A DNA stretch of 64,000 bases from Anaeramoeba ignava (Eukaryota; Metamonada; Anaeramoebidae). Of this stretch, positions 20,358 through 31,100 are shown piece by piece. A program made the position numbers and the translations under genes. The stretch lies in assembly GCA_028826165.1 (NCBI GenBank), contig JAPDFW010000055.1, forward strand, positions 79,501-143,500. The letters are read 5' to 3'. The notes beneath the pieces are model-generated. The model worked only from the letters and a program-made list of their open reading frames with translations. It was not told the origin of the DNA and searched no databases. Each line of letters starts with the position of its first letter. Position 1 is the first letter of the stretch.

Positions 20358-23300
20358 TTAATTTTGATTTTCTTGGTTTGGAATTTCTTCAATTTCGATA
20401 TCATCAATATCATCAATATCATCAATATCATCAATATCATCAATATCTTCGATTTCTTGTTTATTTTCTTGTTTATTTTCTTCTTGTTTATTTTCTTCTT
20501 GTTTTTCTTCTTGATTTTCTTCTGATTCTGAAATTACTTTTCTCTTTTTTGTTCTTGGTTTTTTCTTAGTCTTCTTTTTATTCTTTTTATTCGTTTTATT
20601 CTTCTTATTAATTTTTTTCTTTTTCATCTTTTTATTCTTCGTTGATTTTTTTGTTTTAGATTTTTGTTTTAAATTTTCATTTTGATTTTCATTTAAATTT
20701 TCATTTTGATTTTCATTTTGATTTTCATTTTGATTTTCATTTTGATTTTCATTTAAATTTTCCTTTAAATTTTCCTTTAAATTTTCGTCTTCATCTAAAT
20801 TATCTTCATCAAACATTTTGGAAAACTCATTATCACTTTCATCATCAACATTCTCCAAATAAAGACCTTCATCCTTTCCAGATTTATTTTCATTATTTGG
20901 ATTATTCATAAGAGATTGAAATTTCTCTTGATTTTCAATTAAAATCTGTTGGTAGAACTTTTGTTTTTCAATTTCCTTTCTTTCCAAGTCTTGTTTAATC
21001 TTAAGCTGCTCCATTTTTTCATTCTCAGAACGAATACGCCGAGAAATAATCTCTTCTTGACGGAGTCTAAACCTCTCCTGAACATCGAGAAATTTCTTAT
21101 GAGCATTAGTGATGAAAGCTCGAGCTTGGTCCTCTTGGGAAAGAAGAAAATCATGAGCGTCTTGCGTATCAAGATGGACGCGCATATAAGTGAATATTCT
21201 GAAGGATTGCTGGAATAATTTCTCGGCGAGACGAGCATCGTCGGGACTGAGGTTTCGATCTTCAAGAGGGTTTTTATCTGGAAGAATGGAGAGAGCATGA
21301 GATCTGGACACTGAGGCAAGACCCCACCATCCCACACGACTGCGCGGGTCGAGACGCAGAAGGTGCTGGAATGTGCTTGATGCTTCTGTGTATGTTTTTG
21401 CGCGCAGTTGGGCGCGACCGAGACAGCCGAGAAGTTCTGCGTTTGGGGCGGAGTCTCGGATGCAAGCTGAGTAAAGTTTAATTGCCTGTGTGTATTTCTG
21501 ATCCAAAAGTAGGAAATGTGCGTGAGTTAAACGCGCGTCTGGGAAGTTATGTGATGCCTCGTGAATTTCCGTGATGATCTTGCGCGCCTCATCGTCTCGT
21601 TGTTTATCTGCAAGACAGAGGGCAATTCCATGTGCTGCATACACATTCGAGGGCTGCAATACAAGCGCCTCTTTGTAAAGCTTCATCGCCTTATTTATCT
21701 GACGATCGAAGTTTGCAAGAGTGATGTCTCTAAGTGGGTCCGATCTTGCTTGGATTCGTAAAAGATTTCCCAACGCCACAAGCACATATCCCGAGCGCTG
21801 TTTGTTTCTCGGATCCTTTCTTGCTCGCTCTAACAGACCCATCGCACTCTTCAGATCCCCCTGCGTTCCTTTCTTCATGTGGAGATATGCTAATTGTATC
21901 AGCGCACTTGTGTTTTCTTTATCTCCTGATAAAATCTTCTGATAATGTCTACTTGCTTCCAAAATATCCCCCACTTTTTCACAAATGACCCCCAATCTTA
22001 AATGGCAATCTACATATGAAGGGTGCTTCTCCAGGATCTCCTTGTAGATCTTCTCCGCCTCTCTTGTTCTTGATTCCTCCTCCAATCCTCTTCCTTGGTT
22101 GTACCGGATCGTCGTCTCGTTTTCTTCGTTGCTTAATTTCTCAGCTTCTGAATACGCTGATTTGCTCCCTTCATAATCTCCCCCTTGATTTGTCGTAATG
22201 TCCCTATGTTGTTCCATATTTCAACCCCGATTTTTATCCCCCATTTTTCGTATAATCCTTTAAGTTTGCTATATGTTTTTAGTGATTTTTCTCTTTCTGT
22301 TTTTTCGTAAAGTATTGCTAGTTGATGTAGTGCTTCTATGTCGTAGTGATTTTCTTGTACTACTTTTTCTAGGCATTCTTGTGCTTTTTCGTTTTTTTTT
22401 TGTTTGATGTAGAGCATTCCGAGGATCTTTTATTAATATTAATTTTTTATCCGATTTTAATTTTTTATCCGATTTTAATTTTAATATTAATTTTAAATTT
22501 AATTTTATAAATGAATTTTAATTATAATTTTAAATTTAATTTTTAATTTTAATTTTTTAAATTTTAATTTTAATTTTAAATTTAATTTTAATTTTTAATT
22601 TTAATTTTGATTTTAATATTAATATTAATTTTAATTTTAATTTTAATTTTAATTTTAATTATAATTTTAATTATAATTATAATTTTAATTTTAATTTTAA
22701 TTTTAATTTTTAATTTGAATTTTAATTTTAATTTTAATTTTAATTTTAATTTTAATTTTAATTTTAATTTTAATTTTAATTTTAATTTTAATTTTAATTT
22801 TTAATTTTTAATTTTAATTTTAATTTTGATTTTAATTTTAATTTTAATTTTAATTTTAATTTTAATTTTAATTTTAATTTTTATTTTGAATTTAATTTTA
22901 ATTTTTTATAAATGAATTTTAATTTTAATTTTAATTTTAATTTTGATTTTGAATTTTAATTTTAATTTTAATTTTAATTTTAATTTTAATTTTAATTTTA
23001 ATTTTAATTTTAATTTTAATTTTTAATATTAAATTTTAATTTTATAAATGAATTTTAATTTTTAATACCTTCAATGTCTCATAATTATGTGGCAAATGGA
23101 ATCGCACTTTCTCAAATTCTTGTACAGCACCACTATAATCTCTCTCATGTAACAAAGTTTGTGCTAACCCAAAGCGTGCAGGAAAATGTCTAACCCAAAT
23201 TTTCAAAGTTTCTTGATAATATTGTTTTGCTAAAGAAAATTGTCGCTAAAAAAATAATCAATTTTTAATTTTTTATCCGATTTTTAATTTTAATTTTAAT

Positions 23301-26031
23301 TTTAATTTTAATTTTAATTTTAATTTTAATTTTAATTTTAATATTAATTTTAATTTTAATTTTAATTTTAATTTTAATTTTAAATTTTAATTTTAATTTT
23401 AATTTTAATTTTAATTTTAATTTTAATTTTAATTTTAATTTTAATTTTAATTTTAATTTTAATTTTAATTTTTAATTTTAATTTTAATTTTAATTTTAAT
23501 TTTAATTTTTAATTTTAATTTTAATTTTAATTTTAATTTTAATTTTAATTTTAATTTTAATTTTTAATTTTAATTTTAATTTTAATTTTAATTTTAATTT
23601 TAATTTTAATTATAATTTTAATTTTACTTCAGAATGAAAAGAACGAGCAACTAAATAACAACTTTCAGCTTTGATTTTATTATTTTTTGTATAATGATAT
23701 GCTTTTTGTGCAAGCATTTGAGATTTTCTTTGTTCTCCTCGATAAAAATAATAATCACTTAAATTAATCAAAACCATTGGGTTATTCGGATTAATTTTAT
23801 ATGCTTTTGCAAAATATTCCATCGCAACTTTTTCTTGCGGTTCTCGAGGTGTTTCTTCAGAAATATCAACATATCCTCTTTGTGCCAAAACACCCAAACC
23901 ACATAAAGCTGCATCATTTTTTGGATCCTTTTTGATTAATTTTAATTAAATATTTATATTTATATTTATATTTATATTTATATTTATATTTATATTTATA
24001 TTTATATTTATATTTATATTTATATTTATATTTATATTTATATTTATATTTATATTTATATTTATATTTATATTGATATATTTATATTTATATTTATATT
24101 TATATTTATATTTATATTTATATTTATATTTATATTTATATTTATATTTATATTTATATTTATATTTATATTTATATTTATATTTATATTTATATTTATT
24201 TTTATTTTTATATTTATATTTATATTTATATTTATATTTATATTTATATTTATATTTAAATATTTATATTTATATTTATATTTATATTTATAATTATAAT
24301 TATATTTATATTTATATTATTTACAAGTTCTATAACTCGTTGAAATGCAACAAGTGACATTCGAAATTTTTCAAGTTTGAAATAACAATATGCTAATCCT
24401 AATCTCACTTCTGGTGGACATTTTGGATTTCTTCGAATTGCTTGTCGGAAAAATGAGAAAGATTCTGAATAATTTTCCATAAGAAATTGTGTCAATCCCT
24501 TTAATTTTAATTTTTAATTTTAATTTTAATTTTAATTTTAATTTTAATTTTTAATTTTATAAATTAATTTTAATTTTATTGTTCTACTTTTCCAAGAATT
24601 GCAACAATTAAATTTTGATTTCTTTTTCTTGCTGAATTAAAATAATTATCAGCTTCAACAATTTTATTTTGTCTAATTTGAAAAAATCCTAAAATAAAAA
24701 AAATATAAATTAAATTAAATTAAATTAAATTAAATTAAATTAAATTAAATTAAATTAAATTAAATTAAATTAAATTAAATTAAATTAAATTAAATTAAAT
24801 TAAATTAAATTAAATTAAATTAAATTAAATTAAATTAAATTAAATTAAATCAAATTAAATTAAATTAAATTAAATTAAATGTACCTTTAGCAATTAAAGT
24901 TTCAGGTTCTTGACTCATAATTTTATCAGCTCTTCCAAAATAATCAATAGCTCTTCTATTCCAGTCTTCATAAACATGATAATTTTGGCGATTTGATGGT
25001 AATTGAACATAAAAACATGCGAGTGCATTTAATATTCTATGTTTATCTTTATCATCAGCTCCTCGACCTTCAAATAATCTATCATGAATTGCAGTAATAA
25101 GAATCCTCTCAAAATCTTGATATTGTTTTTGTCTATAATATTCAAGCTATTTTTCATTTCAAATTAATTCATTTTTAATTTAATTCAATTCAATTCAATT
25201 CAATTCAAATTAAATTTCAATTCAATTTAATTTAATTCATTTCAATTCTTAATTCAATTCAATTCAATTCAATTCAATTCAATTCAATCCAATTCTTAAA
25301 TCAATTCAATTCAATTCAATTCATTTAAATTCAATTCAATTCATTTTAATTTAATTCTTAATTCAATTCAATTCATTTTAATTTAATTCTTAATTCAATT
25401 CAATTTAATTTATTTTAATTCAATTCAATTCAATATTCATTTCAATTCAATTCAATTAAATTCAATTCAATTCATTTCAATTCAATTCAATATTCAATTC
25501 AATTCTTTTAAATTAAATTCTTAATTTAATTCAATTCAATTCATTTCAATTCAATTCAATTCATTTCAATTCAATTCAATTCAATTAAACTCAATTCAAT
25601 TCAATTCAATTCATTTCAATTCAATTCATTTAAATTCAATTCATTTAAATTCAACATTTTAATTTATTTTAATTCAATTCATTCCATTTTAATTCTTAAT
25701 TCAATTCAATTCAATTAAATTCATTTCAATTCTTAATTCAATTCATTTCAATTCAATTAAATTCAATTCAATTCAATTCAATTCAATTCATTTTAAATTT
25801 TAATTTAATTCGTTTTTTTAATTTGATTCTTAATTTCATTTAAATTTGTTTCAAATTAATATTAAAAAGAAATACAGCAAGTTTTAACCAAAGAAATAAA
25901 CGCGCTGCTTCATTTTTTAAAAGATCAAGAAGATCATCAATTTCTGGTAAATCATCAAGTGAAATTTCAACAAGTTCTGATGGATTTTCTTTTAACGGAA
26001 TTGAAATAACTCGATTATTAAGATCATCCAT
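20358..26031 (-). CDS. CTR9: CTR9, TPR subunit of the Paf1 complex
   Basis: Seven exons on the minus strand: 26031-25876, 25146-24885, 24688-24588, 24498-24325, 23927-23628, 23245-23069 and 22426-20358, about 1079 residues once one frameshift is allowed. The start (SIPLKENPSELVEISLDDLP) matches the CTR9 N-terminus. TPR blocks follow in the family order, e.g. GRADKIMSQEPETLIAK, RRNPKCPPEVRLGLAYCYFK, NPNNPMVLINLSDYYF, ESCYLVARSFH, HPSYVDCHLRLG and LQPSNVYAAHGIALCLADK. The C-terminus is the usual charged coiled coil (EKMEQLKIKQDLERKEIEKQ) and a Lys/Glu/Asn-rich tail. CTR9 scaffolds the Paf1 complex on elongating RNA polymerase II. The frame breaks at a run of five C (22180-22184): one extra base would restore QIKGGDYEGSKSAYSEAEK. 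Most of the last exon is GC-rich, unlike the rest of the window. Confidence 0.92.
20940..22260 (-). other. GC-rich patch inside the last CTR9 exon
   Basis: By direct count 21301-21360 has 38 G/C in 60 bases, while a typical coding stretch (1321-1380) has 14. GC-ending codons dominate from about 22250 to 20950, then the exon returns to AT-rich codons and Asn/Glu repeats. The reading frame is CTR9 throughout, so the shift is in base composition within one gene. Confidence 0.85.
22427..23068 (-). repeat. CTR9 intron 6: TTTTAA arrays with two ATCCGATTTT boxes
   Basis: TTTTAA repeats fill most of the intron. Two copies of TTTTTTATCCGATTTTAA (plus strand) lie at about 22445-22482, 20-55 bases from the splice acceptor in the gene sense. 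Confidence 0.75.
23246..23627 (-). repeat. CTR9 intron 5: TTTTAA array
   Basis: A TTTTAA array with one ATCCGATTTTT box at about 23275, again close to the acceptor. No coding content. Confidence 0.8.
23928..24324 (-). repeat. CTR9 intron 4: TATATT hexamer array
   Basis: About 340 bases of TATATT repeats, a different unit from the neighbouring introns. The Tyr-Leu frame on the plus strand is a shadow. Confidence 0.85.
24689..24884 (-). repeat. CTR9 intron 2: AAATT pentamer array
   Basis: About 170 bases of nearly perfect AAATT repeats with a single AAATC variant, bounded by GTACAT and TTTTAG in the gene sense. Confidence 0.85.
25147..25875 (-). repeat. CTR9 intron 1: AATTC pentamer array
   Basis: About 600 bases of AATTC (AATTG in sense) with AATTT variants and several small indels. 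Pentamer units are shared only with intron 2 of the same gene. Confidence 0.85.
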
Positions 26032-26241
26032 TAATAAAATAAATTTTTTTTAAAAGAAAAAAAATGAAAAAAAAAAATGAAAAAAAAATAAAAATAAAAA
26101 ATAATCTTTTCAAAAAATTATTAATATTTTCAAAAAATTATTATTTTTTTTTTTGCTTATTCATCAATTCTTTTCTTATTTGTTTTTCCAGATTTCCTTT
26201 CATTTTTTCCTTTTACTTTTCTTTTAATTTTCTTTTTTAAA
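26032..26241. promoter_or_regulatory. Divergent promoter region CTR9 / histidine phosphatase
   Basis: The minus strand shows two TTTTTTTTCATTTTT-like copies (about 26057-26085) before the CTR9 ATG. The plus strand shows TTTCATTTTTTCCTTTT at about 26206, some 35 bases before the phosphatase ATG. Confidence 0.45.
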
Positions 26242-27083
26242 ATGATTCCAACACCAAAAATACCCCCTTCTATAATGAAAGCAAAACCCAATTTGTTAAT
26301 TTATTTAATTCGACATGGAAGCACACCGTATTTACAAAAAATTTTTCCAATAAAAAAACACAAATAAATAAACATTACTAAACGCGGCCTTTTGTACCGC
26401 ACTATAGACTAAATGAGGCAGGAGCTTTCCGGGGGATGTCTCAAGTTTCATTAAGTGAACAAGGAGAAAAAGAGGCAAAATCACTTTCCACTTTTATGAA
26501 AAAATTTCCGTTAGATTTTTTATTCACTTCACCTCTTCCTCGAGCAAAAGAAACAGCAAGTATTATACTAGAAAACCAATCTATAGATAAATTCGAGATT
26601 GATGAGCGTCTCAAAAGTGTGAATTATGGAGAATGGGAAGGGCAAAAACAATCTGATCTTCAAATCAAATTTCCTGAACAAATGATCCAATATCGAAAAA
26701 GTATTGAAACGTTAACTTTTCCTGGTGGAGAAAGTCTTGTTGATGTACAGACTCGTTTGTTGGATTTTCTTGATGAAATTTCTCAAAAATTTGATCAAAA
26801 ATCAATTGGAATTGTTACTCATCAAGTAAAATTTTGATTAAATTTTATTTAAATATAAATTAAATATTTTGTTCCACTTTTTTTTTTAATTTAATTTTTT
26901 TGATTCCTTTTAATTTAAATTAATTAGATTTGCACTCGAGTTCTTCTTTCATCAATTCTTGCAAATGATTTATCTATGTACTGGAAATTAGGACAAAATC
27001 CTTGTTGTGTTAACATAATAAAATGTTTCAAAGATCAATATGTAGTTGATTTAATGAATTACACTCCATATAAAATGAACTAA
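26242..27083 (+). CDS. Histidine phosphatase superfamily (phosphoglycerate mutase-like) protein
   Basis: Three exons (26242-26327, 26408-26825 and 26928-27083) give 219 residues. The catalytic RHG triad is present (LIRHGSTP), spliced in phase 2 to LNEAGAFRGMSQVSLSEQGE. The DFLFTSPLPRAKETASII and NYGEWEGQ blocks follow, then FPGGESLVDVQTR and the second catalytic His in GIVTHQ, completed by TRVLLSSILANDLSMYWKLG. This is the layout of small broad-specificity phosphatases (CobC/GpmB/SixA-like). The exact substrate cannot be read. Intron 1 is 80 nt and has an unusual GC-rich hairpin (GCGG...CCGC) before its acceptor. Divergent from CTR9; the methyltransferase follows on the same strand about 110 bases on. 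Confidence 0.85.
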
Positions 27084-27127
27084 AAAAAAAAAACGGAAAA
27101 TAAAAAATTTTTTTCCTTTTTCGTAAA

Positions 27128-27180
27128 AATTTTTTTTCATTTTTTTCATTTTTTTCATTTTTTTTCATTTTTGATGATAA
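27128..27180 (+). promoter_or_regulatory. Four tandem TTTTTTTCAT elements before the methyltransferase
   Basis: Four TTTTTTTCATTTTTTTC-type copies run in series and end about 15 bases before the ATG at 27191. This is one of the clearest examples of the recurrent upstream element. Confidence 0.5.
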
Positions 27181-27190
27181 ATAAAATTGA

Positions 27191-27967
27191 ATGGAACCAA
27201 TAAGAACTCAATATGAAAAATATGGAGTTGAAAATTTTTATTTAAATCAAGGAAAAAACTATCGAAATCCACACGAAGAAGGAATAATTGAAGGAATCAA
27301 AGAAGGAAATAGAATTTGGAACTTTGATTTGAGGAGAATATTAGATCTTGCATGTGGAAGTGGAGAAGCAACTTTGGTTTTCCAAGATATCGGTTGCAAA
27401 TCAATAACGGCAACTGATCCATTTACTGGAAAAGCATTTAAAGAAAGAGTCGGATTTGATTGTCTTTCATTTAGTTTTGAAGACATTATTGAAGGTGTTT
27501 TTGATAAGGAAAGATTTACTTTGATTGTTTGTAGTTTTGCTATGCATTTACTTGATAAATCAAAACTTATGATTCTCACTTCAAAACTCGCTTTTATTTC
27601 AGATTTTCTTTTGATTCTTACTCCTCATAAAAGACCCATTATTAAGTCTCAATGGAAATCTTGGTTTTTAATTGGTGAATTTGTTAATAAAAAAAGAGTT
27701 CGTGTTCGTTATTATAGTTCCCTTTTTCTTACTCAAAATTTCGACCAATTTCTTGCTCAAAATCATTCAAATATTATTCAAAATTCTAATTCCTTAAAAA
27801 CAACAAATGAAAAAATTCTTCAATCCAAAAAAATATCAAAAAAATTAAAAGAACCAAAAATAACTAAAAAAGAAAAAAAACAACAAAAAAAAATGATAAA
27901 ATTAAAAGAAAAATTAAATCAAAAATCAAAAGAAAAATTAAAAGAAAAACCAAGAAAAAAAAAATAA
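27191..27967 (+). CDS. SAM-dependent methyltransferase (class I fold), Lys-rich tail
   Basis: A single-exon protein of 258 residues. Motif I is RRILDLACGSGEATLVFQD (about residues 48-66), then an acidic strand end (SITATDPFTGKAF), a motif like VGFDCLSFSFEDI and the post-I strand FTLIVCSFAMHLLD (about 113-127). It starts with RTQYEKYGVENFYLNQG and NYRNPHEEGI, as in some bacterial-type class I methyltransferases, so a past transfer is possible. The last about 60 residues are Lys-rich and could be a nuclear or RNA-binding tail. The methylated substrate is unknown. Confidence 0.8.
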   Translation: MEPIRTQYEKYGVENFYLNQGKNYRNPHEEGIIEGIKEGNRIWNFDLRRILDLACGSGEATLVFQDIGCKSITATDPFTGKAFKERVGFDCLSFSFEDIIEGVFDKERFTLIVCSFAMHLLDKSKLMILTSKLAFISDFLLILTPHKRPIIKSQWKSWFLIGEFVNKKRVRVRYYSSLFLTQNFDQFLAQNHSNIIQNSNSLKTTNEKILQSKKISKKLKEPKITKKEKKQQKKMIKLKEKLNQKSKEKLKEKPRKKK

Positions 27968-28111
27968 GAAAATTAAAAGAAAAGAAAAGAAAAGAAAATA
28001 AATTTAATCTCTTGTAAAAAAATTATTAGAAAAAATTAAGAATTATTTTTTTTTTTGGCTAATTCAAATTTCGAAAAAAAGCAAAAAAAATAAAATGAAA
28101 AATGGAACTTT

Positions 28112-31100
28112 TTATTTGAGTTGAGAAAGATAATCTGAAAAATTATGAGAATCATCAGCAGAATTTTCTCTTTGAGCATGAAAAACATCACCTTTAACCA
28201 TTTTTGCAATTAAACTATCAAAAGCACCAACTTGACTCATATCAACTTTTAATTCCTCTTTTGGTTGTTTCTTTTTGATAACAATTCTTTGACGATTTGC
28301 AAGTTTTTTTTGTCTTTCTTCATCTTCTTTTCTTTTTTTATTCTGAGCAATTGCTTCTTTAAAATGTTGTAAAAATGTAGTGATTCTTTGGAAAAAATCT
28401 TCACATTTTAAATTATGATCTGATTCTGCAACCAAAACTAATAAATCTTGATATTTTGCTTTTGATGATTCAAATGAAGCTTCTGTGAATTTAAGTTCAT
28501 TTTCTGATGATTCAATAAATTTTGAAAAAACTGGGAAAAATTGATCTTCATCATTAAATGGTTCTTGCATTTTTGGAAGTAATTCTTCAATTCTTTTCAT
28601 TTCAACTTGAAGTGAACGTAAATCTGCTTGAACTTGTTCTGAAGAGACTATATAATTTCAAAATGAATTTTAATTTTAAAATGAATTTTAATTTTAAAAT
28701 GAATTTTGAATTGAATTTTATAAATGAATTTTAATTTGAATTTTATAAATGAATTTTAAATTGAATTTTAATTTTAATTTTAATTTTAAATTTTAATTTT
28801 AATTTTAATTTTAATTTTAATTTTAATTTTAATTTTAATTTTAAAATGAATTTTAATTTTGAATTGGATTTTAATTTTGAATTGAATTTTAATTTTAAAT
28901 TGAATTTTAATTTTGAATTGGATTTTAATTTTGAATTGGATTTTAATTTTGAATTGAATTTTAAATTGAATTTTAATTTTAAATTGAATTTTAATTTTAA
29001 TTTTAATTTTAATTTTAATTTTAATTTAGATTTTAATTTTAATTTTAAAATGAATTTTAATTTTAATTTTAAATTGAATTGAATTTTGAATTGGATTTTA
29101 ATTTTAATTTTAATTTTAATTTTAATTTTAAATTGAATTTTAATTTTGAATTGGATTTTAATTTTGATTTTAATTTTAAATTTCAAAATGAATTATAATT
29201 TTGAATTGAATTTTAATTTTAATTTTAAATTTTAAATTGAATTGAATTTTATAATTGAATTTTAAATTGAATTTTAAATTGAAATTTACCTCGACTTGCT
29301 CCTTCACAAGATCCTAAATCACGAAGTAAATTCAAAACATCAGGATCCTTTTCTGAAAAATATTCAACAATCCAATTCAATAAAGTAATTTTAGGATTTT
29401 GAGTACTTTTAGTATCTTTAAGCTTCAATAAATCACCAAGATAAAAACCATTAGCATTTCCTCTATAAGAACCAGAGTTCATAAAATTACCCAAATTCAA
29501 AACAAAAGTTAAAAAAACACGGAATCTTTTGCATTCATTAAAATCTTCAACTGCTCTTTTCATGGTTTCAATTTGTGGTTTGAGTTCTTCTATTCTTGAT
29601 GCAAATGATAACTTGAAAACTAATGATGATATTCTTTCGGAAAGAAATGGAATATCCATAATTTCTTTATAAAATTTTGTTCCTTCATCAAGAGTATTAA
29701 CATCTCCTTTAAATTCTTTTATAGCTTCAATTTCTTGCTCAGTTGGTAATAGACTTAATAAGTTTTGTAATTGAGTTGTTGTGAATTTACTTTCATCTAC
29801 ACTTAAAATTGAATTTTTGATTTCAACTGGTTCCATTTTTATTGATTTTAATATAATTGGTAAATTGCTTGCTTTTTTTCCAGATACAAATGATATTGTT
29901 TTTTTGGCTAGTCGTCTTTTACTATCTTTTTCATCCTTTTCTTGATTATCTTTTGGTTCGTTTGGATTGGGTACACCTTTTTAGATTTTAATATTAATAA
30001 TTTTAATTTTAATTTTAATTTTAATTTTAATTTTAATTTTAATTTTAATTTAAATTTTAATTTTAATTTTATTATTAATTTCAATTTTAATTTTAATTTT
30101 AATTTTAATTTTAAATTTTAATTTTAATTTTAATTTTAATTTTAATTTTAAATTTTAATTTTAATTTTAATTTTAATTTTAATTTTAATTTTAATTTTAA
30201 TTTCAATTTTAATTTTAATTTAAATTTTAATTTAAATTTATTTACCTTTCTTTTTAAAATGTGATGTAAAATCATTTGTATCAAAATCAACTTCATGAGC
30301 TAAATTTTCCCACCAAGAATTTTTAATAGTATTAGCATTAATTTTTTGCCAAGAAAATCCGAGCATAGAAGCTTTAGGTTTTTTTTTAAATTTTCTACCC
30401 ATAGAAGATTGGGGATTAGGAGCACCTTTAGGAGGTGGTGGACCTCCCATTGGTGGTGGTGGACCTCCCATTGGTGGTGGTGGACCTCCCATTGGTGGTG
30501 GTGGACCTCCCATTGGTGGTGGTGGACCTCCCATTGGTGGTGGTGGTCCTCCTGTTGGTGGTGGTGGACCTCCTGTTGGTGGTGGTGGTCCGCCTGTTGG
30601 TGGTGGTGGACCTCCTGTTGGTGGTGGTGGTCCTCCTGTTGGTGGTGGTGGTCCTCCTGTTGGTGGTTCGATTTTTTCTGTTTCATTTTGGGGACTTTCT
30701 ACTTGATTTAATAAAGGTCCCCCCAAATTCGTTGGTTTTGGTATAAAAATAATTTTTTCTCCTGTCACTTTCTCAATATTTTCTTCTGTTGGTTCTACTC
30801 CTTTTAATTTGCATATCTCTGATTGTAATGAAATTATTTTTTCAGTGAAAATATTTTGTTGAGATTGTATTTTTTCCATCATTAATTGCTGCATTTTTTC
30901 GGATTTCATTTTTAGTGCCATTAATTCTTTTTGATCTACTATTGGTTTTTTTTTTTCTTCTTCTTTCAATTTGTTTAATTCGGTTTCAGTTTCTTCTTTT
31001 TGTTTTTTTAATTGTTGAATTTCTTCATTTTTCTGATGATTTTGATCTGAAATTTTTTTTTCATATTTTGTTTTTTGATCTTCAAGAATTTTTTGATAGA

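Noticed and set aside
20939-22198. Several overlapping plus- and minus-strand frames across the GC-rich CTR9 exon
   Set aside because: High GC lowers stop frequency. CTR9 homology fixes the real frame.
23928-24324. Possible CRISPR or centromere-like array in tandem repeats
   Set aside because: Units are 6 bp without spacers and lie in introns; no CRISPR-type structure anywhere in the window.
26380-26440. tRNA candidate in the GC-richer stretch of the phosphatase
   Set aside because: No cloverleaf can be drawn; the stretch is an intron end plus coding sequence.
30346-30746. Trp-rich and Val/Leu-rich plus-strand frames
   Set aside because: Antisense shadows of the formin FH1 minisatellite.
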